Made by a program: the position numbers and the translations under genes. Positions 41,997-49,663 of a stretch of DNA of 64,000 bases are shown one piece after another. The stretch's first letter is position 1. Every line of letters begins with the position of its first letter. The stretch is from Amycolatopsis coloradensis. Its GTDB lineage: Bacteria; Actinomycetota; Actinomycetes; Mycobacteriales; Pseudonocardiaceae. The DNA is taken from the NCBI RefSeq assembly GCF_001953865.1, contig NZ_MQUQ01000018.1:186001-250000 (forward strand), read 5' to 3'. Under the pieces are notes generated by a model. The model was not told the DNA's origin and ran no database searches. It worked only from the letters and a program-made list of their open reading frames with translations.

Positions 41997-42898
41997 GAGC
42001 GGCGGCGGTCGGCGTGGTGGAACAGCGGCGTGGTCACCATGATTTCCGCGGTGCCGGTCTCGTCGAGGATCCGTTGCAGTTTCGGGACGAGAGTTCCGGG
42101 ACATCCGGTGAGCACGGCGCCGGAACGTCTCGCTGTTTCCGCGCGATCGTCGGCGGTGTAAGGGAACGCCGCCGCTTCTTCGGGGCTGGGCAACTGGATG
42201 CGGTTGCCGCGGATCCGGCTGAGCACCTTCAGCCGGGTCGATCCGGCGAGCCATTCGGCACGCTCGTCGTCCTCCGCGGCGATGACGGACACACTGACCA
42301 GATCGGCCTCGACCGGCGCGGTGGGTGCCAGGTGATGCGCGAAGGCGTAGGGGATGCCGCGTTCGGCGGCGAGCGCGGCGCTGTCGGGGGAGCGGCCGAG
42401 CAGCCACAGTTCCGGGATGTCGCCGCCGAGAACGGGGATCGCCTTCACCTCCGCGTCCTCGGGCGGGTTCAGGTGACCCCGGAGTTCGTCGAGCTGCTCG
42501 CCGAAGTCTTTCGTCCTTTGTGGACGAAGGACGGCGGAGGCCGCCTTGGAGCCGCCCGGCGCGCGTCCGATGCCGAGGTCGATCCGGCCCGGATGCAACG
42601 CGGCGAGCGTCCCGAACTGCTCGGCGACCACGAGCGGCGGGTGATTCGGCAGCAGCACCCCGCCCGCGCCGACACGCAGGCGGCGAGTGGCGTTCGCGAG
42701 GTGACCGATGAGGACGGCCGGAGCGGAACTGGCGACGCCGCGCATGCCGTGATGCTCGGGAACCCAGTAGCGGTGGTAGCCGAGTTCTTCGGCGAGGCGC
42801 GCGAGGTCGACGGTATTGAGGAGAGCCTGGCGCGGCGTCGAGCCCTGGACGATGGGGGAGGTGTCCAGGACCGAGAGGCGTGGGGTCACGGAAGGCAT
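41924..42898 (-). CDS. LLM-class flavin-dependent oxidoreductase (luciferase-like)
   Basis: Luciferase-like monooxygenase of 324 residues, near the MsnO8-type subgroup: SVLDTSPIVQGSTPRQALLN at the start, GYHRYWVPEHH, then RVGAGGVLLPNHPPLVVAEQF and GRIDLGIGRAPGG. It uses reduced FMN or F420. The ATG at 42898 has GAGAGGA upstream. The protein extends about 20 residues past the usual end (SYELL), into the neighbouring debris. It follows the P450 gene on the same strand, but 400 bp with three palindromic elements separates them, so co-transcription is doubtful. Confidence 0.83.
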   Translation of the reverse strand: MPSVTPRLSVLDTSPIVQGSTPRQALLNTVDLARLAEELGYHRYWVPEHHGMRGVASSAPAVLIGHLANATRRLRVGAGGVLLPNHPPLVVAEQFGTLAALHPGRIDLGIGRAPGGSKAASAVLRPQRTKDFGEQLDELRGHLNPPEDAEVKAIPVLGGDIPELWLLGRSPDSAALAAERGIPYAFAHHLAPTAPVEADLVSVSVIAAEDDERAEWLAGSTRLKVLSRIRGNRIQLPSPEEAAAFPYTADDRAETARRSGAVLTGCPGTLVPKLQRILDETGTAEIMVTTPLFHHADRRRSYELLASLSGRLTARSNRPASSRA

Positions 42899-42956
42899 TC
42901 GGTCCTCTCTCGTGAGTGGCAGAGGCGGTTCGAGCCGGTCGTGTCCGCCGGTGGTC

Positions 42957-43013
42957 GTGCCGCGAAAGCCACTTTCGCGACATCAGACGTCGCGAAAGTG
43001 GCTTTCGCGACAC
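42957..43013. repeat. Palindromic element, family 2 (copy 3)
   Basis: 25-bp arms (42957-42981 and 42989-43013), one C/T mismatch, centre ATCAGAC. Each arm folds on itself as GTCGCGAAAG-CCA-CTTTCGCGAC or its TGG counterpart. This copy is the most symmetrical of the three. It is in the gap between the P450 and LLM genes. Confidence 0.83.
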
Positions 43014-43211
43014 CCTGGACGGCGGCCGCGCTCAGCACCTGAGCCACGTCGTGGCCAGGTGAGCCGTGAGTGCTGAGGACGGTCAGAGCCAACAGCGTTT
43101 TGGGCACCTACGGCGGGTAGGACGGGGTTGCCTGCCGGGCCGACTCGCGAAGATGACCCTATGCCACGGAGAACATCGGTCACCCTCTCGCTCACTCACG
43201 CCTCCCTGCCC

Positions 43212-43239
43212 CACCGCAAGTAGAGGACTACTTGCGGTG
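43212..43239. repeat. Palindromic element, family 3 (copy 2)
   Basis: 11-bp perfect arms (43212-43222 and 43229-43239) with loop GAGGAC, the same loop as at 27209-27214. Relative to that copy two adjacent pairs changed together (TT/AA at 27205-27206/27217-27218 versus AG/CT at 43219-43220/43231-43232). Same gap as the previous element. Confidence 0.8.
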
Positions 43240-43256
43240 AAAACCGCCGGCCACCG

Positions 43257-43303
43257 CTCGTGAATGGTAAAGGAAGGTCAGAACCTTTCTCACCACTCAC
43301 GAG
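43257..43303. repeat. Imperfect palindrome containing the P450 stop codon (family 5)
   Basis: CTCGTGAATGGT (43257-43268) faces ACCACTCACGAG (43292-43303), with a less regular inner part (AAGGAAGGT against ACCTTTCT). The TGA stop of the P450 gene (43297-43299) is inside the right arm. An 11-base piece, CTCGTGAGTGG, recurs at 42909-42919 just before the LLM gene. Confidence 0.6.
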
Positions 43304-44631
43304 AGTGCGGCGGGGAGCGTTTCGAAGCCGCGCAGGATCCGGGTCTGCCGCCGCCGCGCCCCGCCGGCGAGCCGCAGGCCGGGGAATCGCTCGAAAATCG
43401 ACCGCAGCCCGATCTCCCCTTCCAGCCTCGCCAGCGAAGCGCCGAGACAGTAATGCCGCCCGGCGCCGAACGACACGTGGTCTCGCGCGTTAGGCCGCTC
43501 GACGTCGAAGGCGGACGGGTCGTCGAAGATTTCCGGATCCCGGTTGGCGCCCGCGAGCACCGTGCTGACGATCGCGCCCCGGCCGATCGGCTTCCCGTCG
43601 ATCTCGGTGTCGCGGGCGCACAACCGGCCGGTGAGCAGGACGGGTGGGTCGTGCCGGAGGACCTCGTCGGTCACGTTGCTCCACAGTTCCGGGTTCGCGC
43701 GCAGTTTCTCGAGCTGTCCGGGATTCCGGACGAGCAGGGCGATGCCGTTGCCGAGGAGGTTGACGGTCGTTTCGAACCCGGCCGCCAGCACCAGTCCCGC
43801 GGTCGCCTTGAGTTCCCGTTCGGTCAGGCCGACGCCGTCCTCGCGGGCGGCGATCAGCTTGCTCAGCAGGTTGTCCCCGGGATTCGCCCGCAGCTTCTCC
43901 AGATGCAGGGTGAGCCACGAGTCGAACTCGGCCAGCGTCGCTTCGACGGTACGGAAGGTCTTCCACGGCAGCCCGAGGTCGAGGCTCGGGGCCGCCGCCC
44001 CGCCCAGCGCGAGCACCTTGTCGCGTTCTTCGGGCGGCACACCGAGGATCTGGCTGATGACGGTGACCGGCAGCAGCCCGCAGTAGGACTCGACGAGATC
44101 GACGGGGTTGGCCGGGTCGAGGCCGTCGAGCAGTTCGTCGGCGATCGCCTGCGTGCGGTGCCGCAGTTGCTCGACCGCGCGGGCGGTGAAGACCCGCGTG
44201 ACGAGCTTCCGGTAGCGCGTGTGGTCGGGCGGTTCGCTGGCGAGCAGCGACGGCGGTTCGATCGGATGGATCAGACCGGACGCCGACCAGGCGACGAGCC
44301 GGTTGAGCAGCGGGTTGTCCGGGACGAACCGCACGGTCTTGAACGCGTCGCTGGTGAGGATCTCCTTGCATGCCGAATGCCGGGTGGTCACATGGCCGAC
44401 CCGGGTGGTGGCGATGGCGCCGTGCGCACGGATCTCGTCGAACAGCCCGGTCAGATCCGCCCCGCCGCTCGCTTCGACGGACAGCCTGCCCTGGAGGTCT
44501 CCCCGCCGCGCCGCGGCCCGCAAGGCCACCCGCGGGATCGCGTGGCCGATGCTCCAGCGGGTGACCGGTTTGGCGATCTCCTCCGCCCGGCGCCGGAGAC
44601 GCCGGGCGGGAGCGGTCTTGAGTGTGAACAT
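43297..44631 (-). CDS. Cytochrome P450
   Basis: Haem monooxygenase of 444 residues. The haem loop is FGAGRHYCLGASLAR with ligand Cys395, the I-helix is LAAGFETTVN (Gly-Phe-Glu-Thr-Thr), the E-x-x-R pair is in EVLRHDP, and the meander region is present. The N-terminus is soluble (basic, no membrane anchor), as for bacterial CYPs. ATG 44631 is preferred to GTG 44634, with GGAG upstream. There is no adjacent ferredoxin or reductase. Similar CYPs with the long basic N-terminal stretch occur in actinomycetes; the substrate cannot be told. The stop codon is within a palindromic repeat. Confidence 0.88.
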   Translation of the reverse strand: MFTLKTAPARRLRRRAEEIAKPVTRWSIGHAIPRVALRAAARRGDLQGRLSVEASGGADLTGLFDEIRAHGAIATTRVGHVTTRHSACKEILTSDAFKTVRFVPDNPLLNRLVAWSASGLIHPIEPPSLLASEPPDHTRYRKLVTRVFTARAVEQLRHRTQAIADELLDGLDPANPVDLVESYCGLLPVTVISQILGVPPEERDKVLALGGAAAPSLDLGLPWKTFRTVEATLAEFDSWLTLHLEKLRANPGDNLLSKLIAAREDGVGLTERELKATAGLVLAAGFETTVNLLGNGIALLVRNPGQLEKLRANPELWSNVTDEVLRHDPPVLLTGRLCARDTEIDGKPIGRGAIVSTVLAGANRDPEIFDDPSAFDVERPNARDHVSFGAGRHYCLGASLARLEGEIGLRSIFERFPGLRLAGGARRRQTRILRGFETLPAALS

Positions 44632-44758
44632 CACGACTCCGTCCGTGCGGGTCCTTCGAAGGTATCGGAACGACGTGTCAGTAGCGAGCGGTCGGACATC
44701 TGCGGGCCGACGTTTCCCTCGGTAATGTTCTGCACTTCCGGCGGGCCGGGGAGTGCTT

Positions 44759-46021
44759 GTGGGCGGCTACGGGTTCGACATCGCGCTGGTCGCGGTGCTG
44801 GTGGTGCTCAACGCGGTGTTCGCGGGCAGCGAGATGGCGCTGATCTCGTTGCGCGAGGGGCAACTGCGCTCCCTGGAACGGGACGGCCGCACGACGGCCC
44901 GCACGCTGGTCCGGCTGGCGCGCGACCCGAATCGCTTCCTGGCGACGATCCAGATCGGCATCACGCTCGCCGGGTTCCTCGCCTCGGCGACGGCGGCGGT
45001 GTCCCTCGCCGAACCCGTGGTGCCACTGCTGGGTTTTCTCGGCGACGCCGCCCGCGCGGTGGCCGTCGCGCTGGTGACCATGGTCCTCACCTTCCTGACC
45101 CTGGTGCTCGGGGAACTGGCGCCGAAGCGGCTGGCCATGCAGAACGCGCTGCGGTGGGCCTTGCTGGTGGCACGTCCGCTGAACCTGCTGTCGACTGTTT
45201 CGAGGCCCGTGGTCTGGGCGCTGAGCGTGTCGACGAACTTCGTCGTACGGGTGCTGGGCGGACGGGCGGAAGCCGATCCGGACCAGATGTCGCCCGAGGA
45301 GCTCCGGGAACTGGTCTCGGCCCAACGCGGCCTGAACGCCGAGCAGCGCATGATCATCAACGGCGCCTTGGAAATCCACGAGCGACGGCTGCGAGAGGTG
45401 CTCGTCCCGAGGCGGGCCGTACTGACGATCGCCGCGGAACAGGATCTCGAGTCGGCGCGGCGGCAGCTGGCCGAGTCGGGCTACTCCCGGGCGCCGGTCG
45501 CCCGTGGCGGGCATCTGGACGACGTCGTCGGCGTGGTGAGCCTGCGTGATCTGCTCGAAGACCGCGACGACCTCGCCGACGTGGTCAGGCCAGCCGTGGT
45601 GTTCCCCGATTCGCTGCGGGTTTCGGACGCGCTGCGCAGCTTCAAGGCCGAACGGGAGCAGATGGCGCTGGTGGTCGACGAGCACGGCGCCGTCGCGGGC
45701 ATGGTCACCCTGGAGGACCTGCTGGAGGAGATCGTCGGCGAGATCTACGACGAGACCGATCGTGACGTCCTCGCCGTACGCGACGGCCACGACGGTTCCC
45801 TCGTCCTGCCCGGCACGTTCCCGGTGCACGACCTCGTGGACGTCGGCGTCGAGCTGCCCGACGCGCCGCCGGGGGAGTACGCGACGATCGCGGGGCTGAT
45901 CCTGGTGATCCTGGGCCGGATCCCGGAGAAGCCGGGTGACCGGGTGGTGGTCTCCGGCTGGACGGCCGAGGTGCTCGGTGTAGAACATCACGCGATCACG
46001 CGCGTGGCGCTGCACCGGTGA
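44759..46021 (+). CDS. CNNM/CorC-type membrane protein (hemolysin family)
   Basis: Membrane protein of 420 residues: an N-terminal DUF21 domain with three to four helices (IALVAVLVVLNAVFAGSEMA, ITLAGFLASATAAVSLAEPV, ELAPKRLAMQNALRWALLVA), a CBS pair (about 205-325, with VLVPRRAVLTI and MVTLEDLLEEIVGEIYDE) and a C-terminal CorC_HlyC domain (LPGTFPVHDLVDVGVELPD). Members handle Mg/Co or regulate ion homeostasis. GTG 44759 is chosen because GGGGAG lies 5-6 bases upstream; GTG 44753 would be too close to it. Confidence 0.85.
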   Translation: MGGYGFDIALVAVLVVLNAVFAGSEMALISLREGQLRSLERDGRTTARTLVRLARDPNRFLATIQIGITLAGFLASATAAVSLAEPVVPLLGFLGDAARAVAVALVTMVLTFLTLVLGELAPKRLAMQNALRWALLVARPLNLLSTVSRPVVWALSVSTNFVVRVLGGRAEADPDQMSPEELRELVSAQRGLNAEQRMIINGALEIHERRLREVLVPRRAVLTIAAEQDLESARRQLAESGYSRAPVARGGHLDDVVGVVSLRDLLEDRDDLADVVRPAVVFPDSLRVSDALRSFKAEREQMALVVDEHGAVAGMVTLEDLLEEIVGEIYDETDRDVLAVRDGHDGSLVLPGTFPVHDLVDVGVELPDAPPGEYATIAGLILVILGRIPEKPGDRVVVSGWTAEVLGVEHHAITRVALHR

Positions 46022-46102
46022 GCGAATGCGGAGCGGTGAGTTGCGCCGGACGCCTCCGGTTGGCAGCGTGCCCGGTGTCCCACCACGAAGAAAGGTGTCC
46101 CG

Positions 46103-47782
46103 ATGCCGGAAGACCAGCCCGATTTGAAGCCTCGTTCACGCGACGTGACCGACGGCCTGGAGCGTGCGGCCGCCCGCGGGATGCTCCGCGCGGTCGGGAT
46201 GGGCGACGACGACTTCGCCAAACCGCAGATCGGCGTGGCGTCCTCGTGGAACGAGATCACCCCGTGCAACCTGTCGCTGGACAGGCTGGCGAAGGCGGTC
46301 AAGAACGGCGTGCACGCGGGCGGGGGCTATCCGCTCGAGTTCGGCACGATCTCGGTGTCCGACGGCATTTCCATGGGCCACGAGGGGATGCATTTCTCGC
46401 TGGTGTCACGGGAGGTGATCGCCGACTCCGTCGAGACGGTGATGATGGCCGAGCGGCTGGACGGCTCCGTGCTGCTGGCTGGCTGTGACAAGTCGTTGCC
46501 GGGCATGCTGATGGCCGCCGCGCGACTCGATCTCGCCTCCGTTTTCCTTTACGCGGGCTCGATCATGCCCGGTCAGGTCGACGGCCGGGACGTCACGATC
46601 ATCGACGCCTTCGAGGCCGTCGGTGCCTGTCTGGCCGGCAAGATCACCCGTGCCGAAGTGGACCGGATCGAGCGTGCGATCTGTCCCGGCGAGGGCGCCT
46701 GCGGTGGCATGTACACCGCGAACACGATGGCGTCGGTCGCCGAGGCACTCGGCATGTCGCTGCCCGGATCGGCCGCGCCGCCCGCCGTCGACCGGCGCCG
46801 TGACGGATTCGCCCATCGGTCGGGGGAGGCCGTCGTCGGCATGCTCCGGCAGGGCATCACCGCGCGGCAGATCATGACCATGGAGGCGTTCGAGAACGCC
46901 ATCGCCGTCGTGATGGCGCTGGGCGGTTCGACCAACGCCGTCCTGCACCTGCTCGCGATCGCGCGCGAGGCGGAGGTCGATCTGCGCATCGACGACTTCA
47001 ACCGCATCGGCGACAAGGTCCCGCACCTCGGCGACCTCAAGCCGTTCGGGAAGTACGTGATGAACGACGTCGACAAGGTCGGCGGTATCCCCGTGGTGAT
47101 GAAGGCGCTGCTCGACGCCGGGCTGATGCACGGAGACGTGCTCACCGTGACCGGCAAGACGATGGCCGAGAACCTCGAGGGCATCGCCCCCGACGGCGTC
47201 GACGGCGAGATTATCCGCCCGCTCGACCGCCCGATCCACAAGACCGGCGGGCTGACCATCCTCAAGGGATCGCTGGCGCCGGAAGGCGCGGTCGTGAAGT
47301 CGGCGGGCTTCGACGAATCGACGTTCACCGGCACCGCGCGGGTGTTCGACGGCGAACGAGCCGCGCTCGACGCGCTCGCGGAAGGCCGGATCGTCGCCGG
47401 GGACGTCGTCGTCATCCGGTACGAAGGTCCCAAGGGCGGGCCGGGGATGCGCGAGATGCTCGCGATCACCGGCGCGATCAAGGGCGCGGGACTCGGGAAG
47501 GACGTCCTGCTCATCACCGACGGCCGGTTCAGCGGCGGCACGACCGGCCTCTGTGTCGGCCACATCGCGCCGGAAGCCGTCGACGCCGGGCCGATCGCGT
47601 TCGTGCGCGACGGTGACCCGATCATGCTCGACGTCGCGAACCGGACACTCGAAGTCGAGATCGACGACATCGAGACACGCCGGGAAGGCTGGACGCCCAA
47701 GCCTCCGGCGTACACGCGCGGGGTGCTCGGCAAGTACGCCAAGGTCGTCCGGAGCGCCGCGCACGGAGCCGTTTGCGAGTAG
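46103..47782 (+). CDS. ilvD: Dihydroxy-acid dehydratase
   Basis: Dehydrates 2,3-dihydroxy-isovalerate and 2,3-dihydroxy-3-methylvalerate in valine, leucine and isoleucine synthesis. At 559 residues it is full length. Cluster-binding Cys are seen in TPCNLSLDRL, LAGCDKSLPGM and GEGACGGMYTANTM, and the active-site region DGRFSGGTTGLCVGHIAPEA is intact. This is the type usually with a [2Fe-2S] or [4Fe-4S] cluster. AAAGG precedes the ATG at 46103. It is monocistronic, apart from the other ilv genes in this window. An alternative is the related sugar-acid dehydratase, but the overall motifs favour IlvD. Confidence 0.9.
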   Translation: MPEDQPDLKPRSRDVTDGLERAAARGMLRAVGMGDDDFAKPQIGVASSWNEITPCNLSLDRLAKAVKNGVHAGGGYPLEFGTISVSDGISMGHEGMHFSLVSREVIADSVETVMMAERLDGSVLLAGCDKSLPGMLMAAARLDLASVFLYAGSIMPGQVDGRDVTIIDAFEAVGACLAGKITRAEVDRIERAICPGEGACGGMYTANTMASVAEALGMSLPGSAAPPAVDRRRDGFAHRSGEAVVGMLRQGITARQIMTMEAFENAIAVVMALGGSTNAVLHLLAIAREAEVDLRIDDFNRIGDKVPHLGDLKPFGKYVMNDVDKVGGIPVVMKALLDAGLMHGDVLTVTGKTMAENLEGIAPDGVDGEIIRPLDRPIHKTGGLTILKGSLAPEGAVVKSAGFDESTFTGTARVFDGERAALDALAEGRIVAGDVVVIRYEGPKGGPGMREMLAITGAIKGAGLGKDVLLITDGRFSGGTTGLCVGHIAPEAVDAGPIAFVRDGDPIMLDVANRTLEVEIDDIETRREGWTPKPPAYTRGVLGKYAKVVRSAAHGAVCE

Positions 47783-47799
47783 GCCCGACCAAGGAGGGT

Positions 47800-48230
47800 C
47801 CCGTGGTGAACGAATACGCGCATGCGACGGAGCACCACGGGTCCTCCTTGGCACACTCGCCGTCCTGCTTCTCGTGACCGGCACCGCCACGGCGACGGTT
47901 GCCATCCGACGTCGGCGATCGACCGTGACGGCACTCTCGCGCCGGGACAAGAAGCAGTGGCAGTACCCGCCGCTGATCGGCTGGGACAGCTACCCGCCAG
48001 GACTGCGCGACAAGCACGACTTCGGCAGCTCAGCTGGGGATCCGGGACTCGTCGTTCAACGGCGAACTCGCCAAGGCGATGCTACCGCTGCCGAGCTGTC
48101 CTGAAGGCGAAGACACCTGGGGTCACTGGGCCCAAGCTCGCCCCCAGTACGTGAAGGACCCCTTCCTGTACACAGCGCCACGGTCCCGGCAAAGTCGCAG
48201 AGCTGCTGGTCAGCGTTGCTCTGGGTAACC
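47800..48230 (+). pseudogene. Small membrane/secreted protein gene, probably frameshifted
   Basis: Coding-like sequence is spread over three plus-strand frames. MRRSTTG (ATG near 47822) would join after a frame change to VLLGTLAVLLLVTGTATATV, giving an N-terminal membrane anchor, then RDKKQWQYPPLIGWDSYPPG and RDKHDFG. A third frame continues with LGIRDSSFNGELAKAMLPLP and EGEDTWGHWAQARPQYVKDP to a stop near 48230. A single-pass or exported protein of about 125 residues broken by two frameshifts is my reading. Bases 48146-48167 resemble one arm of palindrome family 1. The family is unknown. From 48231 to 48514 I see nothing certain. Confidence 0.4.
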
Positions 48231-48514
48231 GGATGTGACAGCGCTGGTGCCCGTAAGGGTCGAGCGGGGAAGATTGCGGACGGTGAACGTCCGAAATCGT
48301 CCCCGCTCGGGGGCTCCGCAACCGGTATGTCCCCGTGACGATGGAGTGGCTTTCAAGCGCGTCCTTCACGGACCGCGGCATCGGTTCGGCAGATGCCACG
48401 AACGGGTGATCCGTACGGCCTAGAGGCGTGAGTACGTAATTCACCCGATGCGCCCGTTACTCCGCGGTAGCAGACTCGGCGACCCGACGATTCCCGCTGC
48501 CCCGGAGGTCGACG

Positions 48515-49654
48515 ATGACCGCGTCCCACGCCCCAGCCCGCCCAGCCGCGGCCCGCCCGGCCCCGACCCGCTCCGCCGCGCTCGTGCTCGCCCGTGCCGT
48601 CGTCGACGGCGTCCGGCATTCCCTTCCCGAGCACGCGCCCCTGTTCGACGCGCGTGCCACGGAGTTCGTCGCCTCGATCCTGGAGCACGACGGAATGGCC
48701 TCCGCGCTGGGGATCGCCGCCGGCGCGGACGCCTTCCGGGAGATCGGGGTCGCCGAATACGCCGCGGGCAAGGAACTGGACCGGCTCTCCCGCGCCTACC
48801 ACTCGGCGGGCCGGTGCGCTCTGCCCGTCCTGGCCTCGCTGTCGCGGCAGCACGGGGCCGGGCCGGGCTTGATGGACACCGGGGTGGAGGCCCTGCTCCG
48901 CTGCGCCGACGTCCTGATCCGGCTTTCCACCACCGCCTACCGCGTCGCGCACACGCCTTCGGTGGCCGAGTTGCGCCGCGATCTCCTCAGGGAGCTTTTG
49001 AGCGGCCGGAAGTGGGCCGGGCTCGCGGCCGAGGCGGGCTGGGTGCCGCCCGCGCGGGTGGTCGCCGTCGCCGCGGAGCCGGGCGCGGTCCGTACGGCGT
49101 TCGGTCCGGAGGTGCTGGCCGACCTCACCGGCGAGTATCCGCACCTGCTCGTTCCCGACGACATCGAGATCGGTGGCGTACTGGCGGGAACGAGGGCGGC
49201 TGTCGGGCCCGCGGTCGCGCCTGCCGAAGCCGCGGTGTCCTTGCGATGGGCACGGCGGACGTTGGAGCTGGTGCGACGCGAGGTGATCGAAGACGGGCCG
49301 CTCGTGCGGTGGTCGGACCACCTGACCACGCACTGGCTGTTCGCCGACGAAGTGCTCACCTCCGCGCTCGTCACGCGCAGCCTGGCACCGATCGCCGAGC
49401 TGCCGCCGAACGAGCGCACCAAACTCGCCGAAACCCTCGACGCGATGCTCGCCGCCCGCGGCGGGGCACCCGAGATCGCGGAAAACCTCGGCGTGCACCC
49501 GCAGACGGTCCGCAACCGCCTGCGTCGCCTCCGCGTGTTGTTCGGCGCCCGCCTCGACGACCCCCAGGAGCGGCTCGACCTGCGTATCGCCTTGCGTGCC
49601 GACACGCACACCGCCGAACCAGCCCGGCCTGTCACGCCGATCAGGGCGGCCTGA
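48515..49654 (+). CDS. PucR/CdaR-type transcriptional regulator
   Basis: Regulator of 379 residues. The N-terminal half is helical with HxxR-type sensor character (ILEHDGMASALGIAAGADAF, LDRLSRAYHSAGRCALPV), the centre is a GGDEF-related region, and the C-terminus is the PucR helix-turn-helix (LDAMLAARGGAPEIAENLGV, HPQTVRNRLRRLRVLFG). GGAGG stands before the ATG at 48515. Its stop is 9 bp from that of the convergent LuxR gene. No adjacent target operon is evident, so it probably controls a distant or global function. Confidence 0.82.
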   Translation: MTASHAPARPAAARPAPTRSAALVLARAVVDGVRHSLPEHAPLFDARATEFVASILEHDGMASALGIAAGADAFREIGVAEYAAGKELDRLSRAYHSAGRCALPVLASLSRQHGAGPGLMDTGVEALLRCADVLIRLSTTAYRVAHTPSVAELRRDLLRELLSGRKWAGLAAEAGWVPPARVVAVAAEPGAVRTAFGPEVLADLTGEYPHLLVPDDIEIGGVLAGTRAAVGPAVAPAEAAVSLRWARRTLELVRREVIEDGPLVRWSDHLTTHWLFADEVLTSALVTRSLAPIAELPPNERTKLAETLDAMLAARGGAPEIAENLGVHPQTVRNRLRRLRVLFGARLDDPQERLDLRIALRADTHTAEPARPVTPIRAA

Positions 49655-49663
49655 GTCCGGCGG

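Noticed and set aside
43297..44631. P450 plus LLM monooxygenase and methyltransferase as part of a secondary-metabolite cluster
   Set aside because: No core biosynthetic enzyme (PKS, NRPS, terpene synthase, RiPP) is present, and the genes are spread and separately controlled.
48231..48514. Minus-strand frame 48082-48444 and a small CGGAC...GTCCG repeat at 48277-48293
   Set aside because: No recognisable protein features or good start, and the repeat is too short to support a function.
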